DNA from: Agrostemma githago
Taxonomy: Eukaryota; Streptophyta; Magnoliopsida; Caryophyllales; Caryophyllaceae
Assembly (NCBI GenBank): GCA_958450325.1
Contig: OY288254.1
Location: 34,109,577 to 34,173,576, forward strand
Length of the DNA: 64,000 bases
Direction: 5' to 3'
Positions 35,151 through 46,750 of this stretch are shown here, piece after piece. Every line of letters starts with the position of its first letter. Positions within the stretch are counted from its first letter, which is position 1. Made by a program: the position numbers and the translations under genes. The notes beneath the pieces are model-generated. The model saw only the letters and a list, made by a program, of their open reading frames with translations. It was not told the DNA's origin and did not search any database.

Positions 35151-36545
35151 GTATACCGCATCTTCACTGTACATGTACAACATTGAACATGTGTGCAACA
35201 GATATAATGTTACGTACATCAAAACATATACTGTTATAACTATGCATAAATTGTGAACATGTGCAACAGATATCAACTTATGTACATCAAGTCAGACACT
35301 GTTTTAAGTATGTAAAAATATCGATATCTACAACAGATATCTACATATGTACATCAAAATAGACACTACTTTAAATATGTAAAAATATCAACATGTACAA
35401 CAGATATCAAGTTATGTACATCAAAACAGACGGTGCTTTATTTATTTACAGATTTTGAACATGTGAAACAGATATCAAGTTATATACATCAAAACAGACG
35501 ATACTTTGACAATCTACAAATTGTGAACATGTGCAACAGATATCAACTTATGTACATCAATTCAGACACTGTTTTAAGTTTGTAAAAATATCGATATGTA
35601 CAACAGATATCTACTTATGTACATCAAAATAGACACTACTTTAAATATGTAAAAATGTCAACATGTACAACAGATATCAAGTTATGTACATCAAAACAGA
35701 CGGTGCTTTAACTATTTACAGATTTTGAACATGTGCAACAGATATCAAGTTATATACATCAAAACAGACGATGCTTTGACAATGTACAAATTGTGAACAT
35801 GTGGAACAGATATCAACTTATGTACATCAATTCAGACACTGTTTTAACTATGTAAAAATATCGGTATGTACAACAGATATCTACTTATGTACATAAAAAC
35901 AGACATTACTTTAAATATGTAAAATATCAACGTGTACAACAGATATCAAGTTATGTAAATCAAAACAGACGGTGCTTTAACTATTTACAGATTTTGAACA
36001 TGTGCAACAGATATCAAGTTATATACATCAAAACAGACGGTGCTTTGACAATGTACAAATTGTGAACATGTGCAACAGATATCAACTTATGTACATCAAT
36101 TTAGACACTGTTTTAACTATGTAAAAATATCAATATGTACAACATATGTTAACTTATGTACATCAATTTAGAATCTGTTTAAACTATGTAAAAATATCAA
36201 TATGTACATTAAATGTTAACTTACGTACATCAAAACAGACATTGCTTTGACAAAGTACAATTTGTGAACATGTGCAACAGATATCAACTTATGTACATCA
36301 AAACAGACACTGTTTTAACTATGCAAAAATATCGACATGTACAACAGATGTTAACTTATGTACATCAAAACAGTCACTACTTTAAATATGTAAAAAAATC
36401 GACAAAACAACAGATATTATATTATGTACATCAAAATAGACTCTGTTTAAATTATGTAAAAATATTGATATGTACATCAAATGTTAACGTATGTACATTA
36501 AAACAGACACTTGTTAAACAATGTAAAATGTCTACATAAGTATGT
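35150..36545 (+). repeat. Large minisatellite array with 270-bp higher-order repeat
   Basis: About 20 units of roughly 68 bp, each with an ATGTACAACAGATATC half and a TTATGTACATCAAAACAGAC half. Unit variants recur in a fixed order: the GTACATCAATTCAGACAC type appears at 35282, 35552, 35821 and 36090, that is every 269-270 bp, equal to four basic units. The array ends about 220 bp from the 3' end of the FAR1 gene. No long ORF explains it. Confidence 0.9.
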
Positions 36546-36768
36546 ACGAAATTCACACATATACAATATATGGTAAAATATGTATGTCAAAAGAAGAAAT
36601 AAGTAGAATTGCTGCATATAAAATCAAATAGAGATGTTCATATATCCCTGGACAATTGAAAATCAAGTGTACTTGATAAAAGTATAATGTATTTTATGTA
36701 TTCCTGGACAATTTATTGTATTTAAAATATATATTAAAATTAAGTAAAAATAAGAGAATGTATGATGA

Positions 36769-39676
36769 TTAAACTTTGCCAGGACAATTCCTTGAATCAT
36801 GGTATCCTATCTCTCCACAAGCATTGCACTTCCGAGGAGGCTTCTTATGTTGTTTCGTGGCTTTTTCTTTAGACGAAATAAGTCGCCTTCCAGAGCCTTT
36901 AGTTTTAGACTGGTTTGGATTCAAGATCTTAATGTCAGTTGGAATAGTGGCACCCATTAAAAACTCGATCTCAGACCTCTTGTCATTTCTCATGTTTGTA
37001 CCTTCTTCCACACCCTTCTCCTTGAATGCTCTCACTAATTCTAAGAGCTCATCCACCTTCTCTTCCTTGTCCTCAACCACAGTCACACAATCAAAAATTT
37101 CAGTCCATAATTCTGCAACCTTTGTTTTTATTCCATCAGATGACCGAGAATTAGAAAGAAGTGTGCCATTTGCATCAAACATTTCCCTGGATGTTGCAAA
37201 CTTATTCCAACGAGAAAGTAGATATGAATTAGGTATCCTTTTGGCACCTCTTTCTTTCAGGACCCAAAGAGCATGACGACACAACAGTCCACGCTACTCG
37301 AACATCTTGCAGGCACAGACAATTTTCTCTTCTGTAGGTGTATAGTCAACTACATATACTCTATTTTTGATGTTGTCCTGTATAGATATATGTTCAACAC
37401 CATCCTCCTTTATAATATCATTAACACCACAATTGTACATGGATGCCTTTAACTCTTCCTGCAACTCATAGAAGACAGTTCGTGTGTAGATTTTAGAAGC
37501 ATGTTTTTCAAGAGAAAATTGACTGATCAAAGCAGCAGAAGTGCTTTTACAGTCAGCAATCACCTTGGACTGCTCCCACCTTTGGGCATCAATGGCATTG
37601 TCAAACCTCATGTAAAACTCAACAAGTGTCAGATGAGGATTCGTGAAGTTGTTGAAGAAGTTATTCTCAGACTCAGACCTTGAAGTTGTCCTCATTAACC
37701 CTGAAAGAAACAGGTCACGGTGGTAAGCTGGTATCCACTTCTCTCGCATCTCAAATATCTCTTGAAGCCACTCATTATCCTCAAGATTGTACTTAGTAAT
37801 AAGATCCTGCCACATCTGTTCAAACTGAGTGGGGTTCACATCCTCACCCCAAACAGCAGCATTTATATCCTTAAGAAAATCTGTTTCAGTGCATATTTTC
37901 AAACCCACTTTATCTGCTACTTTCTTCATTATGTGCCACATACACAATCTGTGAAATGTGTGGCTTCCAAAAACCTCATTCACCCCAGCTTTGATTCCCA
38001 AATCCTGATCGGTAATAATGAAGGAAGGAAAAGTACCTCCCATTGCCTTTATAAAGTTTTTAAACAACCAAGTAAAGCCGTTACCTGCACATGCATTGAG
38101 GAGACAGTATAATAAAATTCCTTATGTGCAACACATGTTATCTTCAAAATACAAATAATGACAAAAATAGCAGTCAGAAAAACTCTTACCATTCTCTCTC
38201 CCAACAAGGTCAGCAGCAAATGTGACGCATCTCTTGTGATGATCTATACCCGTGAAGGGAGCAAAGACCATCTTGTACTTATTCATGTTATATGTAGTAT
38301 CGAAAGACACCATATCACCAAATAACATGTAGTTCTTTATCATTATAGGGTCAGCCCAAAATAAATGAGTAATTCTTTGTTCATCATCAACATCAAAGTC
38401 GAAATAAAAAGAGTCACAGAGGGCTTTCTTTTTCATAAGTATCTCAATGAACATTTGTGCATCAGAGTCCTTGATGAACTTCTTTATATCTCTACCAAAA
38501 TTTTTAAAATCAACCTTTGATGCACCTACATACTTATGATCTTTTACGAACTGCTTGAACATTCTGAAAGTTTTAACTGCACCTTGGTTCACCATGGAGT
38601 TGTCAATGATCAACTTTTTGTGCAAAATGTTGAGTTACCTTGCCTTTTTAAGGTGCATCATCGTGGAAGGTGTGTTCAAACAATGGTTATGTCCTTCATC
38701 AAATTCTGTGATTTTATATTGCCCATCAGATGTTCTTTCTAAGATGATTCTGGCCATACAAAGAATTCTTGTTATCTCTCTTCTTTACTTTTGTCCCTTA
38801 TGTTCATATTCTCCTTCTCTATTGCAAACAATGTACTTTTTTTAACAATACCACGACTAGTGCGTCCAGTGCTCTTCCTAGCAATGAAGCCACCAGCAGT
38901 TGCGTACTTGGAATAAAATTGGAATGCTTCTTCCAAATTCTTAAAAATTTGACCCACATAAGGTTTCAAAACTTTGGAACAACTTGGTATCTTCAAATCT
39001 TGCTTAGGAGGTTCAGGAGTATCTATGTAAATTTAACATATAATATTAAATTCTACATCAAAATTATGAACAACTCTAAACATGTACAACAGATATTAAG
39101 TTATATACATAAAAGCAGCAACTGCTTTAACTATGAACAATTCTCAATATGTAGAACATATATTAAGTTATGTACATCAAAGCAACAACTTCTTTAACTA
39201 TGAACAATTCTAAACATGTACAACAGATAATCAGTACACCAAAACAGTAATTACTTTAACTATAAACAATTCTCAACATGTACAACAGATACTCAGTTAT
39301 CTACACCAAAGCAGCAACTGCTTTAAATATGAACAAAACAATATAAGACACGTTTCTATGAAAACTTGAAGCAATTGAACTAAAATTGAAAAATAGATGA
39401 ATTTATGAAATATTTTACCTAAATTATTAGAATCTCCCATCATCGAACATGTTGCAGTTGTTTCTTGACTATTCACTGCATTCAAAAAACGAATCACGGC
39501 ATAAATAAATTAAGAATCAAACTTAAAATCTGAAATTGAATTTTAAAATAAATAGAAATTTTCTGACCTAAATCTGAAGTAATTGAAGGTGAAATTGGAA
39601 GATTTTCATTTGTATCTAATTTTCGACGCTTTGATGAAGAATCAGTCGCCATTGAAGATGCAGAGTTACTAGCCAT
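36769..39676 (-). pseudogene. FAR1/FHY3-type MULE transposase gene, disrupted
   Basis: Exons: 39568-39676 (start MASNSASSMATDSSSKRRK), 39419-39475, 38190-39022 and 36769-38084, with GT-AG introns. Domains in order: FAR1 DNA-binding zinc region (LEEAFQFYSKYA, GGFIARKSTGRTSRG, EGHNH), MULE transposase core with Asp in SFDTTYNMNKY, Asp in IITDQDLGIKAG and Glu in RSESENNFFN, a SWIM finger (CACKMFE-x-RGLLCRH), and a C-terminal CCHC knuckle (CNACGEIGYHDSRNC). Lesions: a frameshift near 38755-38775, TAA at 38635-38637, and TAG at 37294-37296 inside the SWIM finger. The protein would have cut element ends. It is now probably dead, but few changes separate it from an open frame. Minisatellites abut both the 3' side and an intron. 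Confidence 0.88.
39050..39330 (+). repeat. Minisatellite units in intron of the FAR1 gene
   Basis: About four diverged units (GTACATCAAAGCAGCAACTG type) lie between exons 38190-39022 and 39419-39475. As elsewhere they are in plus orientation, antisense to the gene. Confidence 0.8.
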
Positions 39677-40810
39677 TGAAGGTGCAGAGGAGAAGCGCGT
39701 GTTTTTTTAGAATTTCAGAGGTTTTCAGAGGTTTTCAAAGTAGAGAGAGAAAGTAGTAGTGTTCAAATGATAGGGTTTTAGAAGGTGGAGAGGAGAAGCG
39801 CGTAATTTTTAGTCTTTTAATCTGGATCGTCAGATCAGATATTAATCTAATGGTCCAGATGCTGCCTCTATGGGTGTAAGGAGTTGCCCTGCCTTACCAG
39901 AGCCCTCCTCTATATATATTCCGGATCCATTGAGACTACAAAACTCCCTGCAACGGTCGAGACACAATCTGGGTCGTTAGATCTGATTGAGGTCGACCGA
40001 CTAGGTTTGATCAAAAGTCAAAGAACAAAAACAAACGCACGCCATTTTCCTCCTTTTCTTTTAAATTAGTCGACCTTCTCTCTCTAGAAATTTGTTTATT
40101 TTTTCATTCCAATCATTCGATCGTCTTCATCAGTTCATTCCAATCATTACAAAGCAGTTCTTCATCGTTCGAACTTCATCATTTTCACTTGCAGATTTAA
40201 TTGTGCTCACTCGTAAAATCGAGCGTCTTCATCATTTCAGTTGCAGATCTTCATCATTCGGTTATCATCATTTAAGTCACAGATTTCATTGTGTTCACTT
40301 TGTAAATCGTTCGTAGAATTGATTTTACGAATTTTGTGCTTGATTATCAAGGAATTCTATGATAGATTTGATTGTCGTCATTTTCACTTGCAGATTTGAT
40401 TGTAATCTTGCATAATTTGTTTGATTCAAGAAATTAAGATATCTGTTTTAAATTAGACAATCGATTATCAAGAATTACGTAGATTCTCTGCTGATTCTCT
40501 GCTGAATTACGTTGATAACACGTGATGTACATATTTGTCACTACATAATGTATATATTTTCATATCAGTTGTACATAATCCATTTGAGGACAAAACTATA
40601 CGTAATTCTATATTAGTTGTACATAACTCATCTAGTTACATCTTAGAGAGGAAATTTACGGATACCAAATCGTAACTTATATACACTGTGTTCATAATTA
40701 TGTATATCATATTCTTACTTAAAAAACACAAAGTACATTATACACTGTATTCTTGTACATAACCCATCTGAGGACATTATTGTACATAATTCTATATTAG
40801 TTGTACATAA
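39677..40810. other. 5' region of FAR1 gene and GTACATAA module
   Basis: 39680-39800 has two GGAGAAGCGCGT motifs and GAGAGA runs. 40085-40300 has irregular short repeats (CTTCATCATTTCA, TTGCAGATT). 40510-40810 carries two copies of the TTGTACATAACYCATCT module. No gene was seen. Confidence 0.5.
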
Positions 40811-41383
40811 TGTTAGTAATATGATATGGAGTTTAAGACTAGTACCGAAAAGAGTACCATTACATTAATGGGAGCATAGCAAGATTATTGTACATCGAGT
40901 TATAAAAACAAATTAAGATGATAAATAAATAAACACAATTAAGTTAATATAAAATTAAATAGTAATGAGATAGCTTATCTAGATAAAAGATGGTTTTGGC
41001 GCGACAGAACCGTCACTGTCCTAAAGTTAATTTATGCCCCGTCTACTACACACGGCCTCAATAGCACTCAACTCCTAGGATTACAAAATCGCTGTTACCC
41101 TAGTGTAGGTAGGGAAACAAATGAGTACCGCCAAGAACATTGCCAAATTTTAGAGAGAATGAAGAAGGAGAGAAAGATGTTTTTGATTGTTGTTATCTAG
41201 TAGATGGTGTGGGAGGTGGTATATATAGTGGTGTGGTAGGTTGTACCAACCACTATATGACAAACCAAAAAACAAGGTGTTGTGGTAGGTAGTACCAACC
41301 ATTAAACCAACCAACCAAAATCAAGGCAACTACCTACCACCTCTTACCTAACAAATGCTTCTTTTGAAGCATATATTCCATCA
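40811..41383 (-). mobile_element. LTR, minus-oriented, with PPT (copia-like size)
   Basis: Read on the minus strand, a purine tract GTGGGGGAT (41384-41392) is followed by a 573-bp segment that starts TGATGGAATATATGC and ends ATATTACTAACA, so it has TG...CA ends next to a PPT. This fits the 3' LTR of a minus-strand element whose internal region lies to the right. No second LTR or target duplication was found. The size suits copia, but the class is not proven. Confidence 0.55.
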
Positions 41384-42924
41384 ATCCCCCACATGGTTCA
41401 AAAGAAGAACGGTGGAAAAAATGGCAACGGTGACTCGGTTTTTAGATGTTTAGTGTCTTGTGGACTTTAACTGACACCCAGTGCGTACAAAAACCTAGAA
41501 CCATCATTTAGAGATGGATCGAAGCCTTCAACCTCCTAATGATTTTGGTAAAAGATTAGTTGTGCACTTACCGCACTCAAATCAGGGCTGATACTCGCAC
41601 CATCCATGAACTCACCATTAACGTTAAGTATATAACATAAGTGTTTTACTTGGACTTCCCAAGTGCCCTCCACATGAATCCTGGTAGTTCATGAATGCCT
41701 CTAGAGATCCTAAAGCCTTAAGGATCTCTTGGGGTTTAGAGCAATAGCCCCCACATTCAGATTGGTAAATTCATCAGGTTTGACTGTCACAAACCATCCG
41801 TTAGGACTAGGAATTTATTAAGAGCCGAAGCTTAGCCTTGAAAACACAAGACAGTATATCTTAGAATGTAAATAAACATATGTCACGTAAACATGTTACA
41901 AAGGAAATGGCTGTGACATTATAAGTCGAGTTCACTGTGACTTCGTTTGACCGCATTTGACCTTAGCTTAGCTAAGTTGGGTATCAATCACAGTTTACTC
42001 CTTAATAGGCTTTAATCCCATTTCCTGTGTTGACTCCAACACAACTCAAACAATGGCCGTTGACGAGAGGATCTCAATATCCTCTCGATTTAACATATTC
42101 TCGAGAAACCATATACTCTTGTGATATCACACACATCGATGATCACCATTTCACAAAACCTCAACATTTGGTAATCCGCTACCTCAATGTAGCTTTTGAT
42201 AATTATGATGGAGTTTACATATATCTCCCCCACAATGAAAAATTTACTGATCGGCCTCTCCGCCACTCAGCCCCTTCACCTGACAATTTAAGCAATTTCA
42301 AGCTTAGATTTCACAGTGCTTTAATATACTCATATGATGTAGCAATCAACAGAAACCCAAACATGGTACTATTATAACTACACTTTTTATTCACCCAATA
42401 CCCAATTCCATGCAAATTTTGAACAATCATGGAATCTCCATCATAAAAAACAAAAACACATCAGAATCTAACTCTTGATTCAAGATAATTGTCCACAGGC
42501 AAAAACATATTCAATTAACTTGCTTAAGTAAATAGAAAAACTACATCATCATGATCACATCATGTCTCTCAATTTAACGATGGAGAGAAATTCGTCACAA
42601 TTAGCTATATGTTACACCTTTATAATTCACCATCAATCATTATATCCATAAGCATAGGTAATAAGCAACAAATATTATCAACATGCGTATGATATATATT
42701 TAGGAATTATAACACGTGGTTTTATGTAACACTACTCGTGAAACTCTTTGTAAACCACATTTGATCAAACTTACATAATGTAGCCAATTGTAATAACAAT
42801 TTCATTTAAAAACTTAAATGAGTATAAAAACTATGAATGAATTACGTTTAATCCAAAATCAAAATTTCATGCTAAAAACTAGCTTTTATGACGAATATCG
42901 TTTTCATAAGTCTTATTAGACTCA
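41384..42924 (-). other. Presumed internal or UTR sequence of that element, non-coding
   Basis: No pol or gag motif was seen on either strand. An open stretch at 42027-42377 (plus) has no recognisable domain. The right edge is where the gypsy-like sequence homologous to 22.13 kb begins. Confidence 0.4.
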
Positions 42925-43106
42925 TAATTCAAATGCAAAAGAGTCAACAAGAGATGATGATCAAAATGCAAAGGGATAAAGAGGAGCTCAAGGCCCACAT
43001 AGAGGTGCAAGATGCTCGAATCAATGCACTCATGGCTCGTTTTACGATGTTGGCCACTCGAGCTCCACAACTAGTTGGGGAAGGTTCAATTGGGTAAGAA
43101 GGTCGG

Positions 43107-43919
43107 GTGTCTCCACTAGAAAGTCAACCCGATCATGAAGCCACGAATGAAGAAGAGAGGGTCAATCAAGAGATCATTTTTGAGTGTTGCTTGGATGGTG
43201 AAAATATTGGAAGAATAGAGGAAGTTAAAGCTTCAATGGTCAACAATGAGGAGGGAATTGAACATGATTCTCAAGGTAACTCTTGGGGAGCCAATGTATT
43301 GGCTATCAAATTGGATTTGTATGATTTTCTTCGTGATGAACCAGATCTTGAAAATCCAAAGCCAAGTGAAGACAAGACTCTTCTAGGCCAATTAGAAAAG
43401 GTGAGTGAAAAGGAACGTAATACTTGGGAGAAAGAGGTAGATGCCTTGGAACTTTCCTTGAATGGGAAATTGGAGGAGCCAATTGCCTCCAATGAAGAAA
43501 ACTTGATGCCTTCTCCTCCTCTATTGCACTCGATTTCTAGTCCATTGTCTTGTGAGACAGTCGATGAAGTTGATCCTTGTCGGGCGGCGGAAAAGAGTTC
43601 CACTCTCGACCCTGTAGAAGAAGCAACCCCCTTAGGGTGTGATCTCCCAACTCATAATGCCAAGCTTGACTCTAGACCACTATACCTACCGGATGGTCAT
43701 AAGAGTCGTTGCTATGTTGGTTCGGAAGACCCGGAAGATCACAAGAAACCCGAGCCTAATGGATTAGATGATTGCTTCTTGACTCCGACTTGGAAACTCT
43801 TGTTGATGGCTAGGATCGGCCACATGAGCGTTAATGAAGATGTTGCTAGGGCATTTGACTTACTCCTCCAAGCTCTTGATGGCTATGGAGGCGTAGATTG
43901 TGATAGTATCTTAGTGTAA
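43107..43919 (+). CDS. Acidic ORF of unknown function in the truncated gypsy-like element
   Basis: An open frame of 270 residues, rich in Glu and Asp, ending in the motif RAFDLLLQALDGYGG close to the C-terminus. A preceding frame (42888-43097) codes a coiled-coil-like stretch (QQEMMIKMQRDKEELKAH) with only a stop between them. The 7.7-kb element has broken counterparts of both in the same order. Conservation of the coding frame and C-terminal motif between two diverged elements suggests real selection in the past. No CCHC, protease or RT motif. It may be a gag-derived protein. Confidence 0.5.
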   Translation: MSPLESQPDHEATNEEERVNQEIIFECCLDGENIGRIEEVKASMVNNEEGIEHDSQGNSWGANVLAIKLDLYDFLRDEPDLENPKPSEDKTLLGQLEKVSEKERNTWEKEVDALELSLNGKLEEPIASNEENLMPSPPLLHSISSPLSCETVDEVDPCRAAEKSSTLDPVEEATPLGCDLPTHNAKLDSRPLYLPDGHKSRCYVGSEDPEDHKKPEPNGLDDCFLTPTWKLLLMARIGHMSVNEDVARAFDLLLQALDGYGGVDCDSILV

Positions 43920-44264
43920 ATATCTTTTTCCTTTTCTTTTGAGCTTGTGTCTTTGTATATGTTTGATTGAATAGTTTGGTTTCTAGGCCTTGTTAGTTTT
44001 TTGTGGAATTCTCGTAATTCGGAATTTTCTTGAGCGATGTGAGGGAGGGATCTTTGATGTGTTTTTTGAGCTTACTTGATAGATTTGAAGTGAAGATGAA
44101 GAATTAGAGAAGGGTATTGATGATAGAAGCTTCAAGGCTTGGTGGAGGAAGTCGGTTTTTGAGCTTGGTACAAGCTTTTGGGGACGGGACTTTGGATCCC
44201 GAGGTTGTATTTGTCTTGTGGGTGGAAATAGTATTGAAAGAAGGCTTCAAGGCTCAAGGAAGGT

Positions 44265-44415
44265 GTCATCCCGACCGAGATGGGTGTCATCACGACCGGG
44301 ATGGAGTGAGCATGGAAACAGGAGCCACTGATGGTCCTTCCCGACCGAGATGAGAACCATCTCGACCGGGATGAGCTCTTCCGGACCGGGATCACTGTCT
44401 TCCCAGCCGGGAAGG
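44265..44415. repeat. Palindrome cluster, truncated element, internal
   Basis: About six TCCCGACCGAGA/TCCCGACCGGGA/ACGACCGGGAT copies, in the place matching the internal cluster of the 7.7-kb element. A further cluster is in its LTR at about 47090-47235. Confidence 0.8.
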
Positions 44416-46750
44416 GCTTATGCAGCCTTATTCGCCTTTGTTCCTTTATTTAAACCCCACCCAACCACTTTGTGCTTCCACCCAACCTCCTTACTAACCT
44501 TAGCCTCTATCATTTGACCCTTACACTTCAATTATACACCTTCATCTCATCTTATCATCACTATACACCGAGTTCTTCCCAGAATCCCAACCTCATTACA
44601 ACTATGCAAGCCCGATACTTGAGACTACATTGAGAAAGAGGAATAATGATGATGAAGACAAGCGAGGTGCCGATAACGATCATTGAGACGATGGAGTAGG
44701 ATTTAGTCGGATTTAGGCGGAATCCGGGCTAGGTGACTTGATTACAACTAGTCCTCCCCTCCCATTTCCTTTTATTTCCTTCTTTTTATTTCTTCCCTCA
44801 TCCATATCTTTTCTCGTCTCGACCCATGGTGACTTGATTACATCCCGACCGGACACATTCTACCCTTTTCTTCAATTTCATTTTTGATTTTTAGCTTTAT
44901 TTTCCTTTTTCCTTCTTTTTTTTAGTATCTCCACACACTACCGATCGAGCATGAGGACATTGCTCGGTTTAAGTGTGGGGGAGTGACATCTTAGTCTAGT
45001 TTACTTTTATTTTCGTAGTTTTTTCGAAAAGTCTTAAAAATTCAAAAAAAATTTGAAAATTTTCATAAAAAATCAAAAAGATTTTCTTTTTGTGTCTTTT
45101 TCTTTTGTGTCCTTGTGCCGTATATTTGATGTGTTGTGTGTTTTTCCTCCCCATTTCCTTGTAGGTTCCGTGATCGTCGTCAAGTTTCGAAAAGCTCAAG
45201 ACATCCGGTAATATCCCTTCATTTCTTTCTCCTTTTTCCTTTTGTGGAGTTTGCAGGATGTGTTATGATGGTGTGTGCTCGGGTGGAGCTTTTTGAAGTT
45301 TGTGGTTGATGTGGTTGCTTGTTTGGAAGTTTCGGGGTGGTGTTTGTTTATTTTGTATGTTTGCTTGTTTGTTTGTCTTGTTTTGTTTTGTTCTTTTTGT
45401 CTCTTTTCCTTTCGTTTTTGTTGTGTCTTTGTTTTGTCTTGTTTAGTTGTGTCTAGTGTGTAATAAAAGGTTTTCGAAAACCCGGTTTTGAGGCTAGTGC
45501 GCAAGTGTTTACTTTCCCTTTCAAAGTAATATGAGTCGAGTCTTGGACTTTAGTCTAGTAGAATGACTTTAAATCAATGATTTCGTTGGTTTCTTACCTT
45601 GAGTCCACCTAGTCTACTAGGGATTTACTACGGGATTTGCATTTTGACCACTATGACCACCCACGGAGTGAAAAGGCCTTGGTTGCCGAGTCCCGTCCTT
45701 TAGGTGACCGTGTTCGAAATTGCTTTGATTAGTCCAAGTTTCCCACTTTTTGTGGGTTTGAAGGGAAGACGTCGTCCCGACTCGCACATTTCCCTACCTC
45801 CTACACATTTCCACAAATGAGTTGCAAATTGTCAAACTTCTTACTTGGTTGCGATGAATGCCTACAAAACAAAAAAAATTGGCCAAAAGGGCAAACCAAG
45901 AAAAAGAAAGAAAAAAAGAAGGAAAGAAAAGAAAGAAAAAAAAGAAAAAGGCACAAAAAATGAAGAACAAAATACAAAAGAAGAAAAAGAAATGGCATAG
46001 AAACTAAAAAGCCAAATGCAAAAGAAAAATGCCAAAAAAAATCATCTCACAAAAAAAATTCTCACCCCTCAAAATAAGCCTTTTGCCGACTATTACCGTG
46101 AAGAGCCTACCAAAGGACCGAGTCCCTAGGAAGGATGATAGCGGTAAATAGTCGGTCTTCCCTCACTTTGCAACCTTATCCACCTTTTTACTTGGACTAG
46201 TTGAGCGATTTTGGACATGGGACGACCCTCTTGGCTTATCTCTAAAGGGGGCGGGGTCTCACTTACCTACAGTGTCGACTAACTCCGTGGTTCATCCTTT
46301 TTCCATCCCGCCGATCGTCCCGTAGTACGTTCTTAGAAGGTTAGGAGGACCTAGGTAAGTTATCAACGTTTTTATTGCTTTGTCGTCATACTATTAGGGT
46401 TTTGTCCATTTCGGTTTGTATTACTAGTTTGGGAACGTTGTCACTTGCCTTGAGTCCTTAACCGGTGCTTCTTTCACTGCTTTATAGAGGAAAACGGTAC
46501 TTTTTTCTTCTTGGATGCAACCATTTGGCGTTTGTTGGTTTGTTTGTGTGTTTTAGTATACGGTTGTATCCACAGTTTTGTCGCAAGACCTCACTTGCCT
46601 TGCGGAGAGCACTTTTCCTCTAAGTGTTCTCGCGTGAGTTGAAAGGGCGTAGGGTGCGCTAATACCCGCTCGGTTAGAAGTCTAGTTTCTTTTAGTTTTT
46701 AGTTAGTTTGTGCTTACTTGAGGGCGAGTAAGGGTTAAGTGTGGGGAAGT

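Noticed and set aside
35150..36545. Regular repeats with spacer-like variation, resembling a CRISPR array
   Set aside because: The units are diverged over their whole length with no constant repeat and unique spacers, in a plant nuclear context. It is a minisatellite.
244..40810. Whole 40-kb territory as a single MULE with terminal inverted repeats
   Set aside because: The similar end modules are in direct, not inverted, orientation, and no 8-10-bp target duplication was seen. It is kept only as a hypothesis about common ancestry.
41000..42924. Endogenous pararetrovirus or copia coding region
   Set aside because: No RT, movement-protein or coat motif could be read on either strand; only LTR and PPT structure is supported.
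43271..43603. Minus-strand ORF opposite the acidic ORF
   Set aside because: Shadow of the plus-strand frame, which is longer and conserved in a second element.
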